Program-made: the position numbers and the translations under genes
Notes under the pieces: generated by a model
The model's database searches: none
Seen by the model: the letters and a program-made list of their open reading frames with translations, nothing else
What the model was told of the DNA's origin: nothing
Shown here: piece by piece, positions 38,649 through 52,929 of the stretch
Position numbering within the stretch: the stretch's first letter is position 1
How the letters are laid out: every line of letters begins with the position of its first letter
Source of the DNA: Cardinalis cardinalis
Taxonomy: Eukaryota > Chordata > Aves > Passeriformes > Cardinalidae
Reading direction: 5' to 3'
DNA length: 64,000 nt
NCBI GenBank assembly: GCA_014549065.1
Contig: JACDOX010000008.1
Span: forward strand, 7,716,568 to 7,780,567

Positions 38649-41600
38649 GTGAGTATTTCTACTCCAACCTTGGGGAAGATTCAGGTGCAGGAACAGACAA
38701 TAGTTGATAATCGGAGAAGCCTCAAGCAGATGTGTTCAGCTATGCCATGTTCAAGATATGAATAATTAAAAGTGAAGACTACCTCACACAACTGTCACCT
38801 TAAAATGGAATAATAGTTGTGTTTGGGCATCAGTCAGCCTCACAGTTATGTGGACAGTATTTTCATTTCACTATATTAATTATGTAAGAAAACAACAACA
38901 ACAAAAAAAAACCAACAAACCAAACCACAAGGAAACACACTCATGATCAGTAAGAGCAAAGGCTTGGGTATAATATCTGTAACCAGAGATGCACAAACAT
39001 TGTGTGTCTCTAGTTTCAGGTAATCACCTGGTGTCAAATCCTTTGTGCTGGGGGTGTACTGCAGAGCAAGAGATAAGAGACTAAAGCAGTGTGCAGTGCT
39101 GAAATACAACCCGGCAGGTGACCCTCTTCCACTCTCTCCTGCAGCGTCCTGCCTTAGATATTCCATGTCTGCTACAGCAGCAGGCTTCCTCTTTGCCTCC
39201 TGCAGGATAGCCAGTGGAGCAGTCAGCCAAGCAATGTTACTCTGAACACAGTGTGCTGTGCCCAAGCAGCTCTGGGATGCCTCTTTCACCAGCAGCCTGA
39301 TGGCTGGGGGTGCTGTGTGCCCTTGGTCCCTGAGCTGGGCAATCCTTCTGCTGGGGACAATCAGCTCTACTCCCCTTTGCTCTGATGATATTTAGGTGAG
39401 CACGGCATTGGTCTTGTTCTCTTTGGGTAGAGAAGAGACTGCTCAAGGAACAGCACAGCCACAGCCTTACAGTTCTTGGAGGTGCCCATACAGTGCAGCA
39501 GCTCTTCAGTCCCTGGTGCTGGAGGCTCAGGGTCTGCCAGCAGCACAGTCACGGGAGGCTTGGTCTTTCTCTGCTGGCTGAGCTCTGGGTGGCCAGGTCA
39601 GAGCTGCTCTGACCTGGGCTTTCATCACATGTCATGTTGTGGGAGTCACTCAGCAACTGCCCCATGGGAGATGAATACTAACCTCACTAAGTATTGGCTG
39701 GAAAGGCTGCAGGGTCACTGCAGCAGCCCCGCAGTGCTGCTCAGGGCAGGCCGCAGCAAAGGTCACTTAGGAAGAGGTGGCTTGTGCTGGTGGCTCCAGA
39801 GAAGGCACAAGCCTTCTGCCAGCCCATAGGAGGGAGCACGCAGTGCCACAGCTCACTCTTGGTGTTTGTANGACTGCTGGCACCAAGGAACCACCTCCAG
39901 CCCTCTTGCCTCTGTCACAGCAATCCAGAACAGCAGTAAGACACAAAAGGCAGCAGTGGTGTGCCAGCCCTGCTTGCTTGATCTGCAGCTATGCTCAAAG
40001 AAGCTGTGCTCCCTCTGAGCCCCAAACCCTGAGTATTCCTCTCTGTGGAGAGACAGAAACACCAGCTCCTGCAGGCATGCTGCTTCCAAAGGCCTTATTT
40101 CTTGTCCGTGACCATGCCTGTGCCCACTCCTCACTCTGCCACTTGACAAAAGTCAACAAAGCACGGACACCCAGACTCCTGGCGCTGCTGCCCCACGCTG
40201 CTGCAGGAGCTGCTCACTGAGCTGCACGCTCACTGGGACTTCCCAAGCAGCAGCAGGGAGTTTTCACCAGGCCAGCTGAAACTAGCAGAGTTTTGCTTTC
40301 TGGGTCCTCTGTGTTTGCACCACTCTGTGAGACCAGGAACTCTGCTGGGAAAGGTCCCTTTGTAGTGGGGAAGCTGCCTGCTGGGTGGGCAGCCAGCAGA
40401 CTGTGAAATAGCTGAAACTTGAAATAGTTTTTTCAAGACTGTAGCTGGGAGTATGCATTGGTCAAGGGACGGGAAGAAGTCACAGTCTCTTTTGCACTGA
40501 GGGACTTGCATGTGGCCTGGCCTTTTCCAAACTGACCCCAAATGAATATTTCCCATTCCTCTCAGCCTAGTACACATAGCAAAGCTGATCCATGTGGACT
40601 TGACTTAATTTGTCACTGGCATTAACCTTCTTGGCCCTATTTGCTTTTCTCTCCACTCTATAAAATCCACTTCACTGCCCATACTCCCCTTTCTAATCAG
40701 TTTCTGTCTCAGATCCACTGTCTTTTTCACGTGGTTCATGCTGTGTCCTCAACCACTGTGAATGTAAAAAACAAAATGAAAAAAAAAAAGTAAGAAGACC
40801 TCCCAGGAAAATGTTTTCAAAATACAGACATCTTTTTTTATGCAGCTTCACTGCTCACAGCTTTTTTGGGAAGAAATCAGCCCTATCAGCTCTACATACC
40901 TTCCAAAGGAGTAGGAATTCAGATGGATGGATGCCAGACAGAGAATTCTTAGGCATGTATGAAAGCTGCTGCCCAGGATGCCCCCCAAGCCCCTGCTCAG
41001 GGAGACAGAAATGCTCCTGCCTTCCTTGATGCAGCTTCCAGCCAGGATGAATATTTCAAATGCCCAGGTGTTTGCTTGGAAACCAATGCCCGTCTAGCTT
41101 CATGCCCATGTGCATTGCCTTCACTTTTGCCTGTCTCTGATGGGCTGCCTGTCGAGGGCAGAGCTGGCACTACAGTGTTCCCTGTTTGATGGTGTTAGCT
41201 GGTGGCTCTGCAGTGGAACAGCTTAGCCAAGTTTCTTATCTCAACAGAGCAGATACCTGGATACTAGGGGCTGAAGGACGGTGCTGGTGTGAAGATGGGT
41301 ACAAGCCTGTGGCCGCTGCTGGGGAAGCTTTGGGGTTTTTTTCCTTAAGTCAGGTTTCTGTGTTTGTTTTGTCAGAGCTGGGGTGCTGGTGACACTGTGG
41401 GCAGAGCTCAGGACATCACCAGAAAGTGAATTTCTGAATTAATTTGTGTTGAAATAACAAAGGCATTTCCCTCTCAGTATGCCACATTCTACTCACTCAG
41501 CCGCCCTTGCTGAGGCTGTGGGACTCTGCTTCCTCTAACCCATCCCCAGAGTCCCAGCTCTTCCCCAGGAGCAGTAGGGGAGCAGCAGATATCAAGTTTC

Positions 41601-44600
41601 TTTCCTCACTAGGGCTGGAGATTCCTGCCGTCCTCAATCCTTTGCAGAACACAGGAGGAGAAGCTCAGCCTGTCCTGATGCTCTTACAACACCAATTAGG
41701 TGCTCTCCCAGGGAACGTTTCCACAGCAAGAGGAAAGGGATGCAGCCGTAGCAGTTCCCTATCCAAGCTAATGTCATGTCCCCAGGGACACAGACAGCTG
41801 TGCTAAGGCCAGATCCACCTTGCCCATTGTAGAGGAGGGCAAAAGCAGGCTGGAAGAGAGGAAACAGGACTCTGTACACACTGACTGAGTCACAGCACAC
41901 AGCTGCTACAGGACGACTCTCTTTTATAAGCAAGGCAAGGCCCCATCCCTTCACGAAAGCTGAAAGCAAGCACAACTTCTTTGGAGGAGATAGATCGTGG
42001 AGTCCCATCTGCATCAAGTATTTCCCTGTGGTGCTTCTCCTCCATCAAAAACGCACATACTCCTGTCAAGCAGCTCCTGCCCTGCATGTAACACACCCAG
42101 CACAAAGTGACTTAGGAAAGCTCACAGGGTCTCCAAGTCCATGTGGCATTGAGCATGTTGAAACAGTCAAGATGCAAATTCCTTGGCCATCATGCGGGGT
42201 GTCATATTCCCTCTTGAGGCACGTGGTCCTGATTCTCCATTTCTCACCCAATCATTCTACTCCAGAGGCTCATTTGTTTTGTCCCTCACCAGAATATGCT
42301 GCCACACGTTTAAGCTGAGAAAGCAAAACAGCTGACTCAACAGCTGCTGGATTTGGGGAAGGGAAGGATATGCTTTCAGTTTTGACTTTTAACCACAAAA
42401 TGTACATTGGATTCTTCCTGCCAAAAGTGACAAGAAACAGAGCCATAGGTCTTTGCTGGAAACAGAGGGAGAAAGTAACAGAGCATTCCCTGATGCTTGT
42501 GTTTCTCTGGCATTTTCTGGTAATAGCAGTGAGAAGAGGCAACAGATCAGGCAGGAGAAGGTACTGCTGTCCTCCACACAACTGAGCAGAAGAAGGCTAC
42601 AACTAACTACATACAGTGAGCTGAGCAGCAGACTTGAAAGTGGACTGAAGTCTACTGCATCCTTAGGCCTCCTGCTTTCATCCATCTTCCTGACTGTTGT
42701 TCCAAGTGTCCCTGCCATGACTTGGAAGATCTGAGCCTTCTGCTCAGGTCTGACCAGGTTGGTGGAAAGCCAACAGGAGAGAGCTCAGCATTAAGTCTGA
42801 TGTTTCTAAATCCTGCTACTGCTCATGAAGGGACTACCTTAACAATTCCAGTGCTATTCAGCATACTCAGTATTACACCCAAATATCCCGGCAGGAGAGG
42901 TGCCTGTCTAGCACATAGCCTTGTGCTGTGGTCTTTGCCAGAAGGAAACCTCTCATCAGATAATTAATTCAGGACCCACTAACACCCACCATTGCTGAGT
43001 CTGACACACTTTTTACTCCTTCCTCACTCAGGGAATTATGTGCCATTTGAAGGCAGAGGGACCACTCGATGTATGAGTAGGGGTAGAGCTCTGCAGGGCT
43101 GCTGACTTGGCATAGGGCTTTTAGAGCAGTTTGTGTCTATAGATGAAGATTCTTTGTATCCAAACTCCCCAGAGACGCCTTCCTATTTCCATGGCAGTCA
43201 AGACCTATGGAAAACACCAATTCATTCCCTCAGTGAGGATACTAATGAGCTCTGACAGACTCTGTGTCCATATGGATATGAACATGCTCGTGGACTTTCT
43301 TTCAAAAGAGGAGCAATACTTTGTTAGCAGGAGAAAAGGCTACTTCTGGGCAGCGTGTCCTTGACTGCCTCAGACAAGGTAGCACTACTCGGTAGGAAAT
43401 GCTCTTTTGGATCCATTTGCTCTATAAACAGAAACAAGGAAGGAAGGAAAGAGAGGAGAGAAGGACATGGTTGATGTGTCAAAAATAAAGAAACCCCTTA
43501 GGCATATATTTCTTTTCCAATTTATGGTGAGAGCTGCCTTGCAGATATAGGGCAATTCTTATGTTTGGTAGAGCTTCACCAAGTCAGTGCAATTTGAGAG
43601 TGGACAATGCAGGCTCCCCAAGGCTCACTCCTGTGGGGAATGTGGAATTTCTTCAGACTGAGTCAGGGCTTTCTACTACAGTCCCCAGCAGCAGCACAGG
43701 GTGGCTTGTTTCCCCCACAGCTAATGAGGGACCATGCCAAGGCTACACACTCCAAGGACAGAGAAGGCNCTTGCTGCGTATCTGTTTGTCCAGTGAGGAG
43801 GAAAGGGAGCCTGCTCAGGTCTCAGAGGGGCTCAGTGGTTGCCCAGCAATAGGAGGGGTTTTTCTGGGATGGGAGGAGGCAGGGGGACCAGAGCTTTGTC
43901 ATAGCTCAGGAGTGTGAAATGATGTGGATCCTTGTGCCCTCTGTTCCCCTCACACAGCAGGGCAACCATCAGGTGTAGCCAAGCCACACGTAGCCCCATC
44001 CCACAGAGGAACATTTCCCATTGTCCCACTATTTTTTTTCCTCCATTAAAAATTTTATTACCTCAAAGGTATGGAATTAGGAAATGAAAGATGTGGAAAA
44101 ATTCCTTGGACCAAAGCACTCATTTCCACCATTTCCACCTTGCCCTGGATTTCCTTCTCGATTAGTTCCAGTGGTGTCCTTGGTTCAAGCCTTAGAATCA
44201 TTAAAGTCTTTTTGAAGCTCTAGTGCCTCACACCAGTTCTCATTGCTCAGCAGAATGATGCATCAAGAATAACAAAGTCCACTTTGATCAACAACTTCCA
44301 TCCTTTACAGCTGCTTCTGTGGGGGTGATTAATCCCAGCCCTTCCTCCGCTAATAATAAGTGCAGAGCATCAGCTACATCCTTTGTTGTTGTTATTTCTC
44401 TTTTCATTTCCCTTTTTGGGGAGAGCTGAGGAAGGGACTCGACGACTTTGGTCCAGTCTTTGCCAGAGGAGTGGCCATAGCCATAATGGTGGAGAGCTGG
44501 TGGGCTCGGGTGGACTGACCTCTCCCCCAGTTCAGGCTGTGAACTCAGCTCCCTGTGCACCTGTTCTGGAAAGCTGTGCAGCACCACTTGTGCCTGAAAT

Positions 44601-47600
44601 CCTACCTACGTGCAGGAGATTAGTGTTTCCTATTGGCAGGGAGCCTTTGGGAGGTGCAGGGCCATGCAATAGGAAACACAAGGCACAGGGACTTTGCTGG
44701 GAATTAGTCCATTTTTTAGTAAATCCTGCAGTCTCTTGGGCTGCTGATCTGGCACCTTGCTCCTCCATGAACTTCTCCTTACAAATAAAAATTATTCCTG
44801 GCCTTTGGTTTCTGTTTTAAGCCAACACTGAACCGGAATTGCTCTTGATTTCCACAATTTAATTGAGAGAAAGAGGAAGCACACTGTTTATTTAAGGACA
44901 AATGCCAGCTAAAGCAGAGGAGGTTGAATTATCAGTGACCATCAACTTTTACAGATAAGATTCCAGCGTCTAGACCCACAGTGCACTATGTTTTGAGGAC
45001 TGCAGAGAAAAAAAAGTCTTGGATGTGGAAAGCACCCCCCAGAAGAAGAGCGTTTCAGGGCAGAAGCAAAGCTGGTAACACCTCCTGGTAATGGCTGATG
45101 CAGTCTGGGCTATGCATTATGCACTCTGCCTTCAAGGAGAGGGCATTGTACCTTTTAAACCTAATCTCTCTCTACTGAAACAGCTGGTACCTGAAGTATA
45201 TCCTGGTATGCATATGCACCTCCAGTTATCTCTTCCCAGTCCCACTCTGCAATTTTGGGATACCAAGCTCCATCCAGATTGGGCCTGGTATAATGAGGGA
45301 AGGATTGGGCATGGCTAGCAATAGGAAAGTGAAAGACAAGAGAGATAGTTGGTACCACTAGTTCCTGCCCCAGGCAGGGGTGAAACGGGGAGAGGAAAGT
45401 CAAGTTCTGAAGGGAACAGATTTGTATTTTCTGTGAGATTTAGTCTGGGGAAAGACCAGCTTGTTTGGGGCAGACTATGGTGTCAGGCTGCTCTTCCACA
45501 AGCTTTTGGGCCTTCCTATGTCTTGGAAGTGCACTGACAAACTACACAGGATTTCATCAGGAGACCTGAACTGAAGAAAATAATTTGCTTTCTCAGTCTG
45601 AATATAGCAGATATGCTTTGATTTCTAATGACATTAGGTCTCCAGAAAATGGCTTCAAATTCTGAGAAATCAGGAGAGCTATGTAAGAAATGTGTCGTGC
45701 TTCCCACCAAAGTTTTCTAATCATAAACTGGTCTAGACATAAACAGATAAAATAGTCTGATAAAACAGGCTGAAATTTCCAACTGCTTTGGAAGAGAAAA
45801 CTAGACATCCTTGGCAAGGTTCATGGCCTGGAAACCACATGTTCCTCTTGGAGGGCTGGAGGTGGCTAGGAAGAGTAAGGAAGAGGACACCAGCAGCCCT
45901 GAAAAATGGCTCAAGGAAGATACCATCACCATGGCACAGGTTAGAGCTATTTCACATTCCAGCTACATCTGGATTTCACTTGCCATTTCACTGGAAAGGC
46001 ATGTTCCAGCAGTGAAATGACCAACGTTTCTCAGGGATCTCTATTTAGAAAAGATATTGAGTGTGCACTTCGGCCATTTCCAGGCAGTAAAGCTGTGTAT
46101 ATATGGTTCCTGTGTAAATGCAGAGAAATGTGTACCAACAAACATTGTGTTTCATGCTTTCACATTTGTACATATCATGTAGATCAGGTTTGTTAGGCTG
46201 AAAGATGGGGACAGAGTGACAAAGTATAATACAGATTCACCCCTGGCCATCTTTGAAGCCAAAAGGAAAAGGAATATTTAGACCTGCTCATCTGATTTGG
46301 TCCAGTTTACAGAAAATGAGTGATTTTAAATCTGTGTCCAAGCTGAGACTCTTTCATGGTAGAGGATATTTGGATTGAGTTCCTGTTGCACTGCTGGCAG
46401 CACCCAGGAAAGTTAGTTTAAAGCAATACCAGATGGGTGCACATTTCCTGACACTAATCCATGCCCAGTGGCCACCTATTTACAGATGTAGTGTCTTTTG
46501 AGTTTTTCACCTGAACTAACTGTCCCTGGGATTGATAATTTACTCTTTTATAACTGTCCTACGTAGTGGGAGGGTGGATGAGGGCAGGTGCATTGCAAAA
46601 TTGCTGCAGGACTTCTTGTAAGGCCTGTTTGCAATACACAGCAATGATTCTACTCAAGTAGTGCCTCTGCTTGCATGCAGTGTCATCAAAGTTTAGGAGA
46701 TATGACAGCTAATGTCCCCACAGGGGTGGCATTTGCATCAGCTCCTGTTGTCTGCTGCTCTATAGATGTGCTGAGGAGGGTGATTGCAACTAGCCTCCCT
46801 TTTCATGCACCTTAACGCTTGGAAACAGTGATGAAGTCAGTCAGTCCCTTCTGATTTTATATTACCAAAGGTAGCTCAAGTTAATTCACTAAACTTGGTG
46901 AAATCATTTCCCCTCCAAAATCAGTATTGAGAACAGAACAAGGCTGATGTGTGTTTTTCTATCATGTGCTAACTTGTTCTGCCATCCTGTGAATGAACTT
47001 CTTGTTTTCATCTCCTTGATAAGACAGTTCCACCTAAACCAGGACTGGACACTGAAGTAAATCTAGTAGGAGAATACACTTCCCGTTTACAAAAATATCC
47101 TTCCTGTGTGGAAGAGCCCTCTTCCTGCAAACACTCATCTGTGTACAGCATCCCAGACCTGTTTCTGTGCGGACACAGGCAGAGCTACTGGGGGCAGGGA
47201 GTACAGCTATTACAGATTTTCCATCAGCCTGAAGCTCCAAAAAAATGCACATATTGGTTGTACCAGTTCTGGAAATCAAACACAACCCCAAGCAACCCCA
47301 GTATGTGCTCCAGATGCCATTCTTCTGGAATGAAGGGCTTTATCTCTGGCTTACAGTTAAATCTATCTGTGGCAACTTCGGGAACCAATGTTGCGCTGCC
47401 ATGAACTTATTTAGCCAACTTATACACAGGGTATCCATCTCTTGTGGGTTGGCTGTGGCTCATGGCTCACCCATGAGTTCACAGCAGCTGAGGATTTGAG
47501 CTGTGTGCATGAACTGATAAATTAAAAATAAAATCAAATCTCAAAAGGTGGTGAGCTGTATGTTTCTATTAATATCCCTCACTATGAGTTTTCCTGTAGC

Positions 47601-48359
47601 TTCTGAAAGGACCTTGTTGAGATCTTCATCAGGCTGGATGTATTAATCCACTCTCCCCTCAGGTGGCCTCTCCTCTCACGCACCTCAAGAGATTAATGGT
47701 GAAAGGACTGCATCCCTCCATCTGCCATGATTCCCAACAGCAGCTCAAAACCCTGCCAAACTTCGGGGGTCAACAGACAGATTTCTTCAATAACAAGTTT
47801 ATGAAAGGCCCCAGCCACCATTTCACCTTTCCCCCTGGTTTCACCATCTCTGCTTTGTATCTTTCCAAGTCCTTTGGTCTTTGTGCAGCATGGTGTCTGA
47901 AATAGCTTCTCATAGCCTCACCTGTGCTGTTTGTCTTTCCCTCTTGGATGGGTCCTCCTTGCAGTGTTCTATGTTGGAAGTCAATGTTTGCTGTCACTGC
48001 CTGGCCAACATGTTCTAACACCTCATCCCAGGTCTGAGTAGCACTCAGATGGTTAATCTGTTACCTTTTCCCTCATCACAATTTCTGCAAATTCTTGTTG
48101 CCAGTCACGGAGCTGATGACCTCTCTGCGCCAGCATTTATCACTTTATGGCCACACAGTGTTGAGAAGTGCTGGTTGGAAGGCAAGGTACTGGGTTGAGG
48201 AAAGTTCACCTGGTTGGGGCAGTGCCTGCTCTTTGGGTCTTTTCCTGCCTGTGTCACTTCCCACAGTCCTCACCAGTGTTCCCAGGCCCACCAAACGCTG
48301 CTTCCCTAGGGTTGAAGCTGTCTGAGGGTGGTTGTTCCCTGGCTGGGGCTCCTGCTCAG
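38649..48359. other. Non-genic stretch, nothing recognised
   Basis: No gene, RNA gene or repeat family was recognised in nearly 10 kb. Low-complexity items: an AAC/CAA-rich run at 38889-38927, an A-rich run near 40780-40790, and purine-rich AAGG repeats near 43437-43462. All open frames are under 160 codons and usually have an opposed open frame. This part has very few N bases. Confidence 0.45.
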
Positions 48360-48600
48360 AGGTGTCCCAGGGCCGTGGGCAGCATACAGCCCCCCGGGCC
48401 GCACCTGTCTTGTGGGGCAGGTGAGCAGCAGCAAACCCCCTCTGCTGCCCGAGTCCTGCCGCGGCTGCCGGGACCCCCAGCGCTCTTCCGCCCTGCTCGC
48501 CCAGATTTCCTTCACGGGGAAAACAGGATACAAGCGGAGGGGGAGGGGAGCGGAGCGTGCCTCCGGCTCATCCTGACACGGAGGTGACAAACACAAACAT
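48360..48600 (+). promoter_or_regulatory. Small CpG island with splice-donor-like site
   Basis: About 16 CpG in 230 bases, clearly above the surroundings. A near-consensus donor, GGCAG/GTGAGC, sits at 48420/48421, so this could be a first exon and promoter on the plus strand. Opposed frames of 139 (plus) and 191 (minus) codons overlap it and are treated as GC-driven chance. The transcription start and the gene are unknown. Confidence 0.4.
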
Positions 48601-51600
48601 GCCCATCTGCACGGGGAGTGCCCCTGGGTCCCACGCTCTATGTACAGCCCCTCTGCTGAGCCCAGGGATGGGCGGAGGCGATCGTGCTCCCAAATTTGGC
48701 ACCTGTGTTTTGGCTTGGGGCCAGCAGTGCAAACATCCCCTTTCATCTTCTCTTCCTGCTCCCCAGTTTTGAAAAAGTCCAAGTCCAGTCCAAGCAGTTG
48801 ATGATTTGAAGGGTGCTCACCCTCAGTTTGCCAAGCAACATTACTGTGCTCACTGGGCTCATCAGCAGAGCCAGAGTCCAATGAAAGAAGTCTAACTCCC
48901 TACCATACCACACCATACCTAAAGAAATTTAACAAGTTGGCTTGAGGGAATCAGGGACTGGCTTGTTCTCATGCTAGATGCCATCTGTTCAAAGTTCATG
49001 TCATGCCTGAGTCTGGTGATAATGTCCAGGGGGAAAAAAAGTGAACCCAAGCTTCACTTGGTTATTTGTGGTAACACCAGAGGAGTAAAAAAGCAGTTTT
49101 TCTGGTTTTGGCTATTGAAATCAGCAGATCTGACTCTGCATGCACACAAGGATCAGACTGGGCAAGTCCTATTTACACAAAAAGCACTTTGCAGAGGACA
49201 ACTGCACTTTAACACCTTTCCTGTAAAAAAGGAAGGAAAAAATGGCCTAAGCATTTGAAGGAAAAACATTTCCTGTAAGGAGGTTCAGCCAGTGGAGATT
49301 GTACCTCTGCTCCCTGTATACCGGTGTATTTTAGCCTCAGGTATGACTGCCCATGTGAAAGGGCTGGAACTGTGGTGTCCTCCAGAAGGTGGCACATTTT
49401 CTGGTAACCTTTGTGCTCATCATCATGAAATCAGCTGATACTACGCTGGAGTTTCAAAGATGCCCTCCCATCCCAACCTTTGCTCTGGATTTGTGACCTT
49501 TATTCTGCTTGTGACACCTGAACCTTTCTAAGGTTCTGCCTAGATTCCTACTCAGTCCTTCCTGGACACCTGACAAACTGCAGCTTGGCAAAGGGCAGGC
49601 ACCAAGTTTACTTGCTACTTATTCAAAATGTCCAGGGTAACTCCTGCCCCCAAATCCACCTTCTCTCCTCCTGTTCATAATTGTGGAATAGCTGGTGAAT
49701 CCCTCTCCACTTGCAGAGACCTGGGCTGTAATTTGCTCCTGGGAAGGGCACGAGGGGCTAAGCTGGCCCTGGGCACAAGAACCTCCAAAACTGTCCACAA
49801 CTGGGGCCTAGGTATTGGGAGAGAAATTTGCTTTAGCAAAGACATTTTAAAGCTTACCTCAAACTGTTAATTGGGGTCCCACATTGCTGAAGAACAGTCC
49901 TTCCAGGAGAACAACCCAATATATGTCACTTTTAACTCCAAGGAGAATTTTGTGAGAAACACAAAAAGGGCTTTTTCTCTTGGATAACCCTGAGAAGTAC
50001 AGGCAGCTATTTGGCAAAATGCAGATAGGAGATGTTGTAGGGTAGACAGCCGGCCTCTCCTGCCACAGCCACAAAAAATAATATAAGCACCTTGATCCTA
50101 TAAGCCAAGAGTTGATCCTTGCTTGTGCTATGCTAGTTATAAGCAATTAGGATAGATATTGCACAGAGTCTGGGTTTTAATTGATAAAGGATGCTGGAGG
50201 GGCACCTCCTGCCTTTTACATATACAAGGGATTACATCAAAATTCCTAGGCACATTGCCACATTGAGACCATCCTCCAGTTACTTTTGGGAAGTGGGACA
50301 ATTTGAAAAAACATGGAGAGAAACATCTGGGAAGTAAACTGTCCTATCCAAAGTTTACATTTCAGCTCAGCCCAAACCATTCAGATAAAATGAGAGCTGC
50401 CTCATGTTGTTAACCTCAGAGGCTCTTGGAATCAGACATTTGTGTCAGAATCTAAATAATATAAAAGTCAATCTCAAAATGCAGCCTAAAATGCAAATGA
50501 AACCAGAATGGGAACCAGTTGTTTAAAAGAATAATCATATACAGAAAGGGTAGAAAAATCATGTAATTTCTTGAGGAACCTTAAGAGGTTCCTCATCATT
50601 TCCTGCATCTAAAAAATTGAGGCTTTTACTCCCTGCAAAGCAAGGGAGAGAGGGGCTCTATGTTGGCTCAGCTCATGCTGAGGTCAGCTCAGCTGTTGCT
50701 GGGCCTTAACAAAGGACGCTTTTCCCAAGAGGCTGAATGAGCAAGACAGAAGTCCCAAAATTTGAACCCCAAGTCGCACATCACAAGAACTAAGATAAGA
50801 GTCAGCGTAGCTTTACCTGACTGAAACCCTGGCAGGCTCATGTTGGTGTAGTGCAGCACAGGCCGGGGGTTGCTGCAGCTCTGCACAGGTATGGCTGCAA
50901 CACAGCTGCAGCCGCGGGGCCACCAGCTCAGCTTGGGTGACTTGGAAGAGCGTGGTAACCAGAGCAAGCCAGCTGCATCAACGTGGAGCTGGGCATGGGC
51001 TTACAAAGCTGGCTCAAAAGCTGGAAAAGCCCATGAGAGCTTAGCTCATGCTGAGCTCCACGCCGCTCCAGCTCGCCTGCTACTGCTGTCCAAGCCAGCC
51101 CACCACTGTTGCTGACAGGTCTGGATCGTGTGGTGGTGCTGCTGGGGTTGCTCCAGTGTGCAACTACTTTGAGGTGTTCGTTTTGCCATGGGGCTTTAGT
51201 ACCTGGGGGGTTCATCCATAGCCCTCCCTCTCCCAGATTTTTGTTGCCCCCCCTGCTGACTCTATGAGTGCTATTCTAGAGCCAGGTTATCTGAGGACAT
51301 ATTCTGAAGGATCAATACTTTGAAAAGTGCACATCTACATATGTGAAAATCCAGGACTAGTTCTCCACTGCTAACTCCACCCAGATGAAACTTGTTGGTG
51401 TCATTCCTGACTGATGTTAGAATAAGTAAAAGCAGACTTGAGCCTTCAATTTCTGCATGTAGATAAGAATTTCTGTTTCCCTTTGTGGAAGAAATGTTTG
51501 AATTAATTGTTACACTTGAATAACATTATGCTGAAGTGCATTTTTTCCCACTGTTTCGAGATGAAACAGCAATGTTAGAGTGAAGTTATACAAAAAGGAC

Positions 51601-52929
51601 CAAAGAGAAAATGTATGAAGATCTGCAGAAAATACCCTCATAACACATTAGAAATACCAAAATTTTGAAGTTAAAAAAAAAAACAATAAAAGAACTCCAA
51701 ATGCAAAATAACAAATATTAAGAAAAGTATACACCCTTAATCCTGGCTCAAAATAAAACCTGAACAGGGAAGACTGTGAAAAAAGTGAACAAATAAAAAC
51801 TTACTCTAGGACTTTTCCTGAAAAACGAGTATCAGTTAAGTATGAATTGAAAACACTACAATGCCGTTATCTCACTACAACTATTCCTGGAGCAGGTGGA
51901 GAGCTATGGGCTGAGCAAGGTGTTGGTAAACACGATTTCCTGAGCGTATCCATCCATCCACTGCCCGTGCAGGAGGTGCTATGCCTCTGTCCTCCACGGG
52001 GCGAAGCGCAGAGCTGGAGGAGGACAGGGCAAGACGGTGCCTTGCAGCTGTGCTTCATGCCTTGGCTGACACTCCCTGCTCCTCCTTCTCCCCCAGGAGC
52101 CAGAAGATGCTGCTGCACTTCCTTACAGCCAGGGCTGGGTATAAGGGACGGAGAGAGGAAACACAGCCCTTCTGAGGCCATGCACTCACTCTGGCTTACA
52201 TCAACTATCCTTATTTACCTACGGTCCCACAGGCAGGCTTCTGAAAAGGACCTATCTGCTTTGGCTGCACACTTGAGACGCATCCTGCACACTGCTTTCC
52301 CAGCTGGGCCCATCCCATCCCGGCCAGTGACTCAACTGTGAGAGAGATGGAAGTGTCACATACCCCATTGTCCTGAGTCACCAGCTATTATTGTCACACA
52401 CAGGTGGACAATGCTGGTGAGTGGAATTTCTCCAGGGCTGCCAGAAAAAGCAGGATCACCATCTCCACATCACCACTGTAAAAATAGACACTCCTCTTTG
52501 GGAATCACTACTTCAGATTGATTTCTAGAAGCTTGTGGCCTCCTGACAGAGATGGGATGAATTAGTCCCAATGTAAAAGAAGCTCAGGGATCATGTCCTG
52601 GCAGTAAACCTTGGGGAAAGGTATGTTTGGAAGTTCTGTCTCGGTTCAGGCTCACTTACCCTAAGCCAGCCCCAACAAAGTGAGTACATCTGGATGCTGT
52701 ATGGGACGAGCGCTGTCTACAGAGCAGATATGCAATATCATGCTGTACGTGGCTTCAGCAAAGCTGCTTTGGCCAAACTGAAAACTTCCTGATTTATCAG
52801 CTTTGATCTCTTTGGCAGACGAGCATTTCAGCACTTAATGTTTTGCAAGAAAGCCCTGACTGCATTGGTTTCTGGTGACGTCCCCTGCATTTTCATTTTG
52901 GGAGGATTCTTTTCTGCGCTCTCCAAGAG
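48601..52929. other. Non-genic stretch with a small hairpin
   Basis: No gene was recognised. A 10-bp perfect hairpin (TGAGGAACCT, loop TAAG, AGGTTCCTCA) lies at 50572-50595. The 50650-51110 part has repeated AGCTCATGCTGAG-like words and a 9-bp inverted pair (50994-51002 with 51027-51035). No N bases occur here. Confidence 0.45.
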
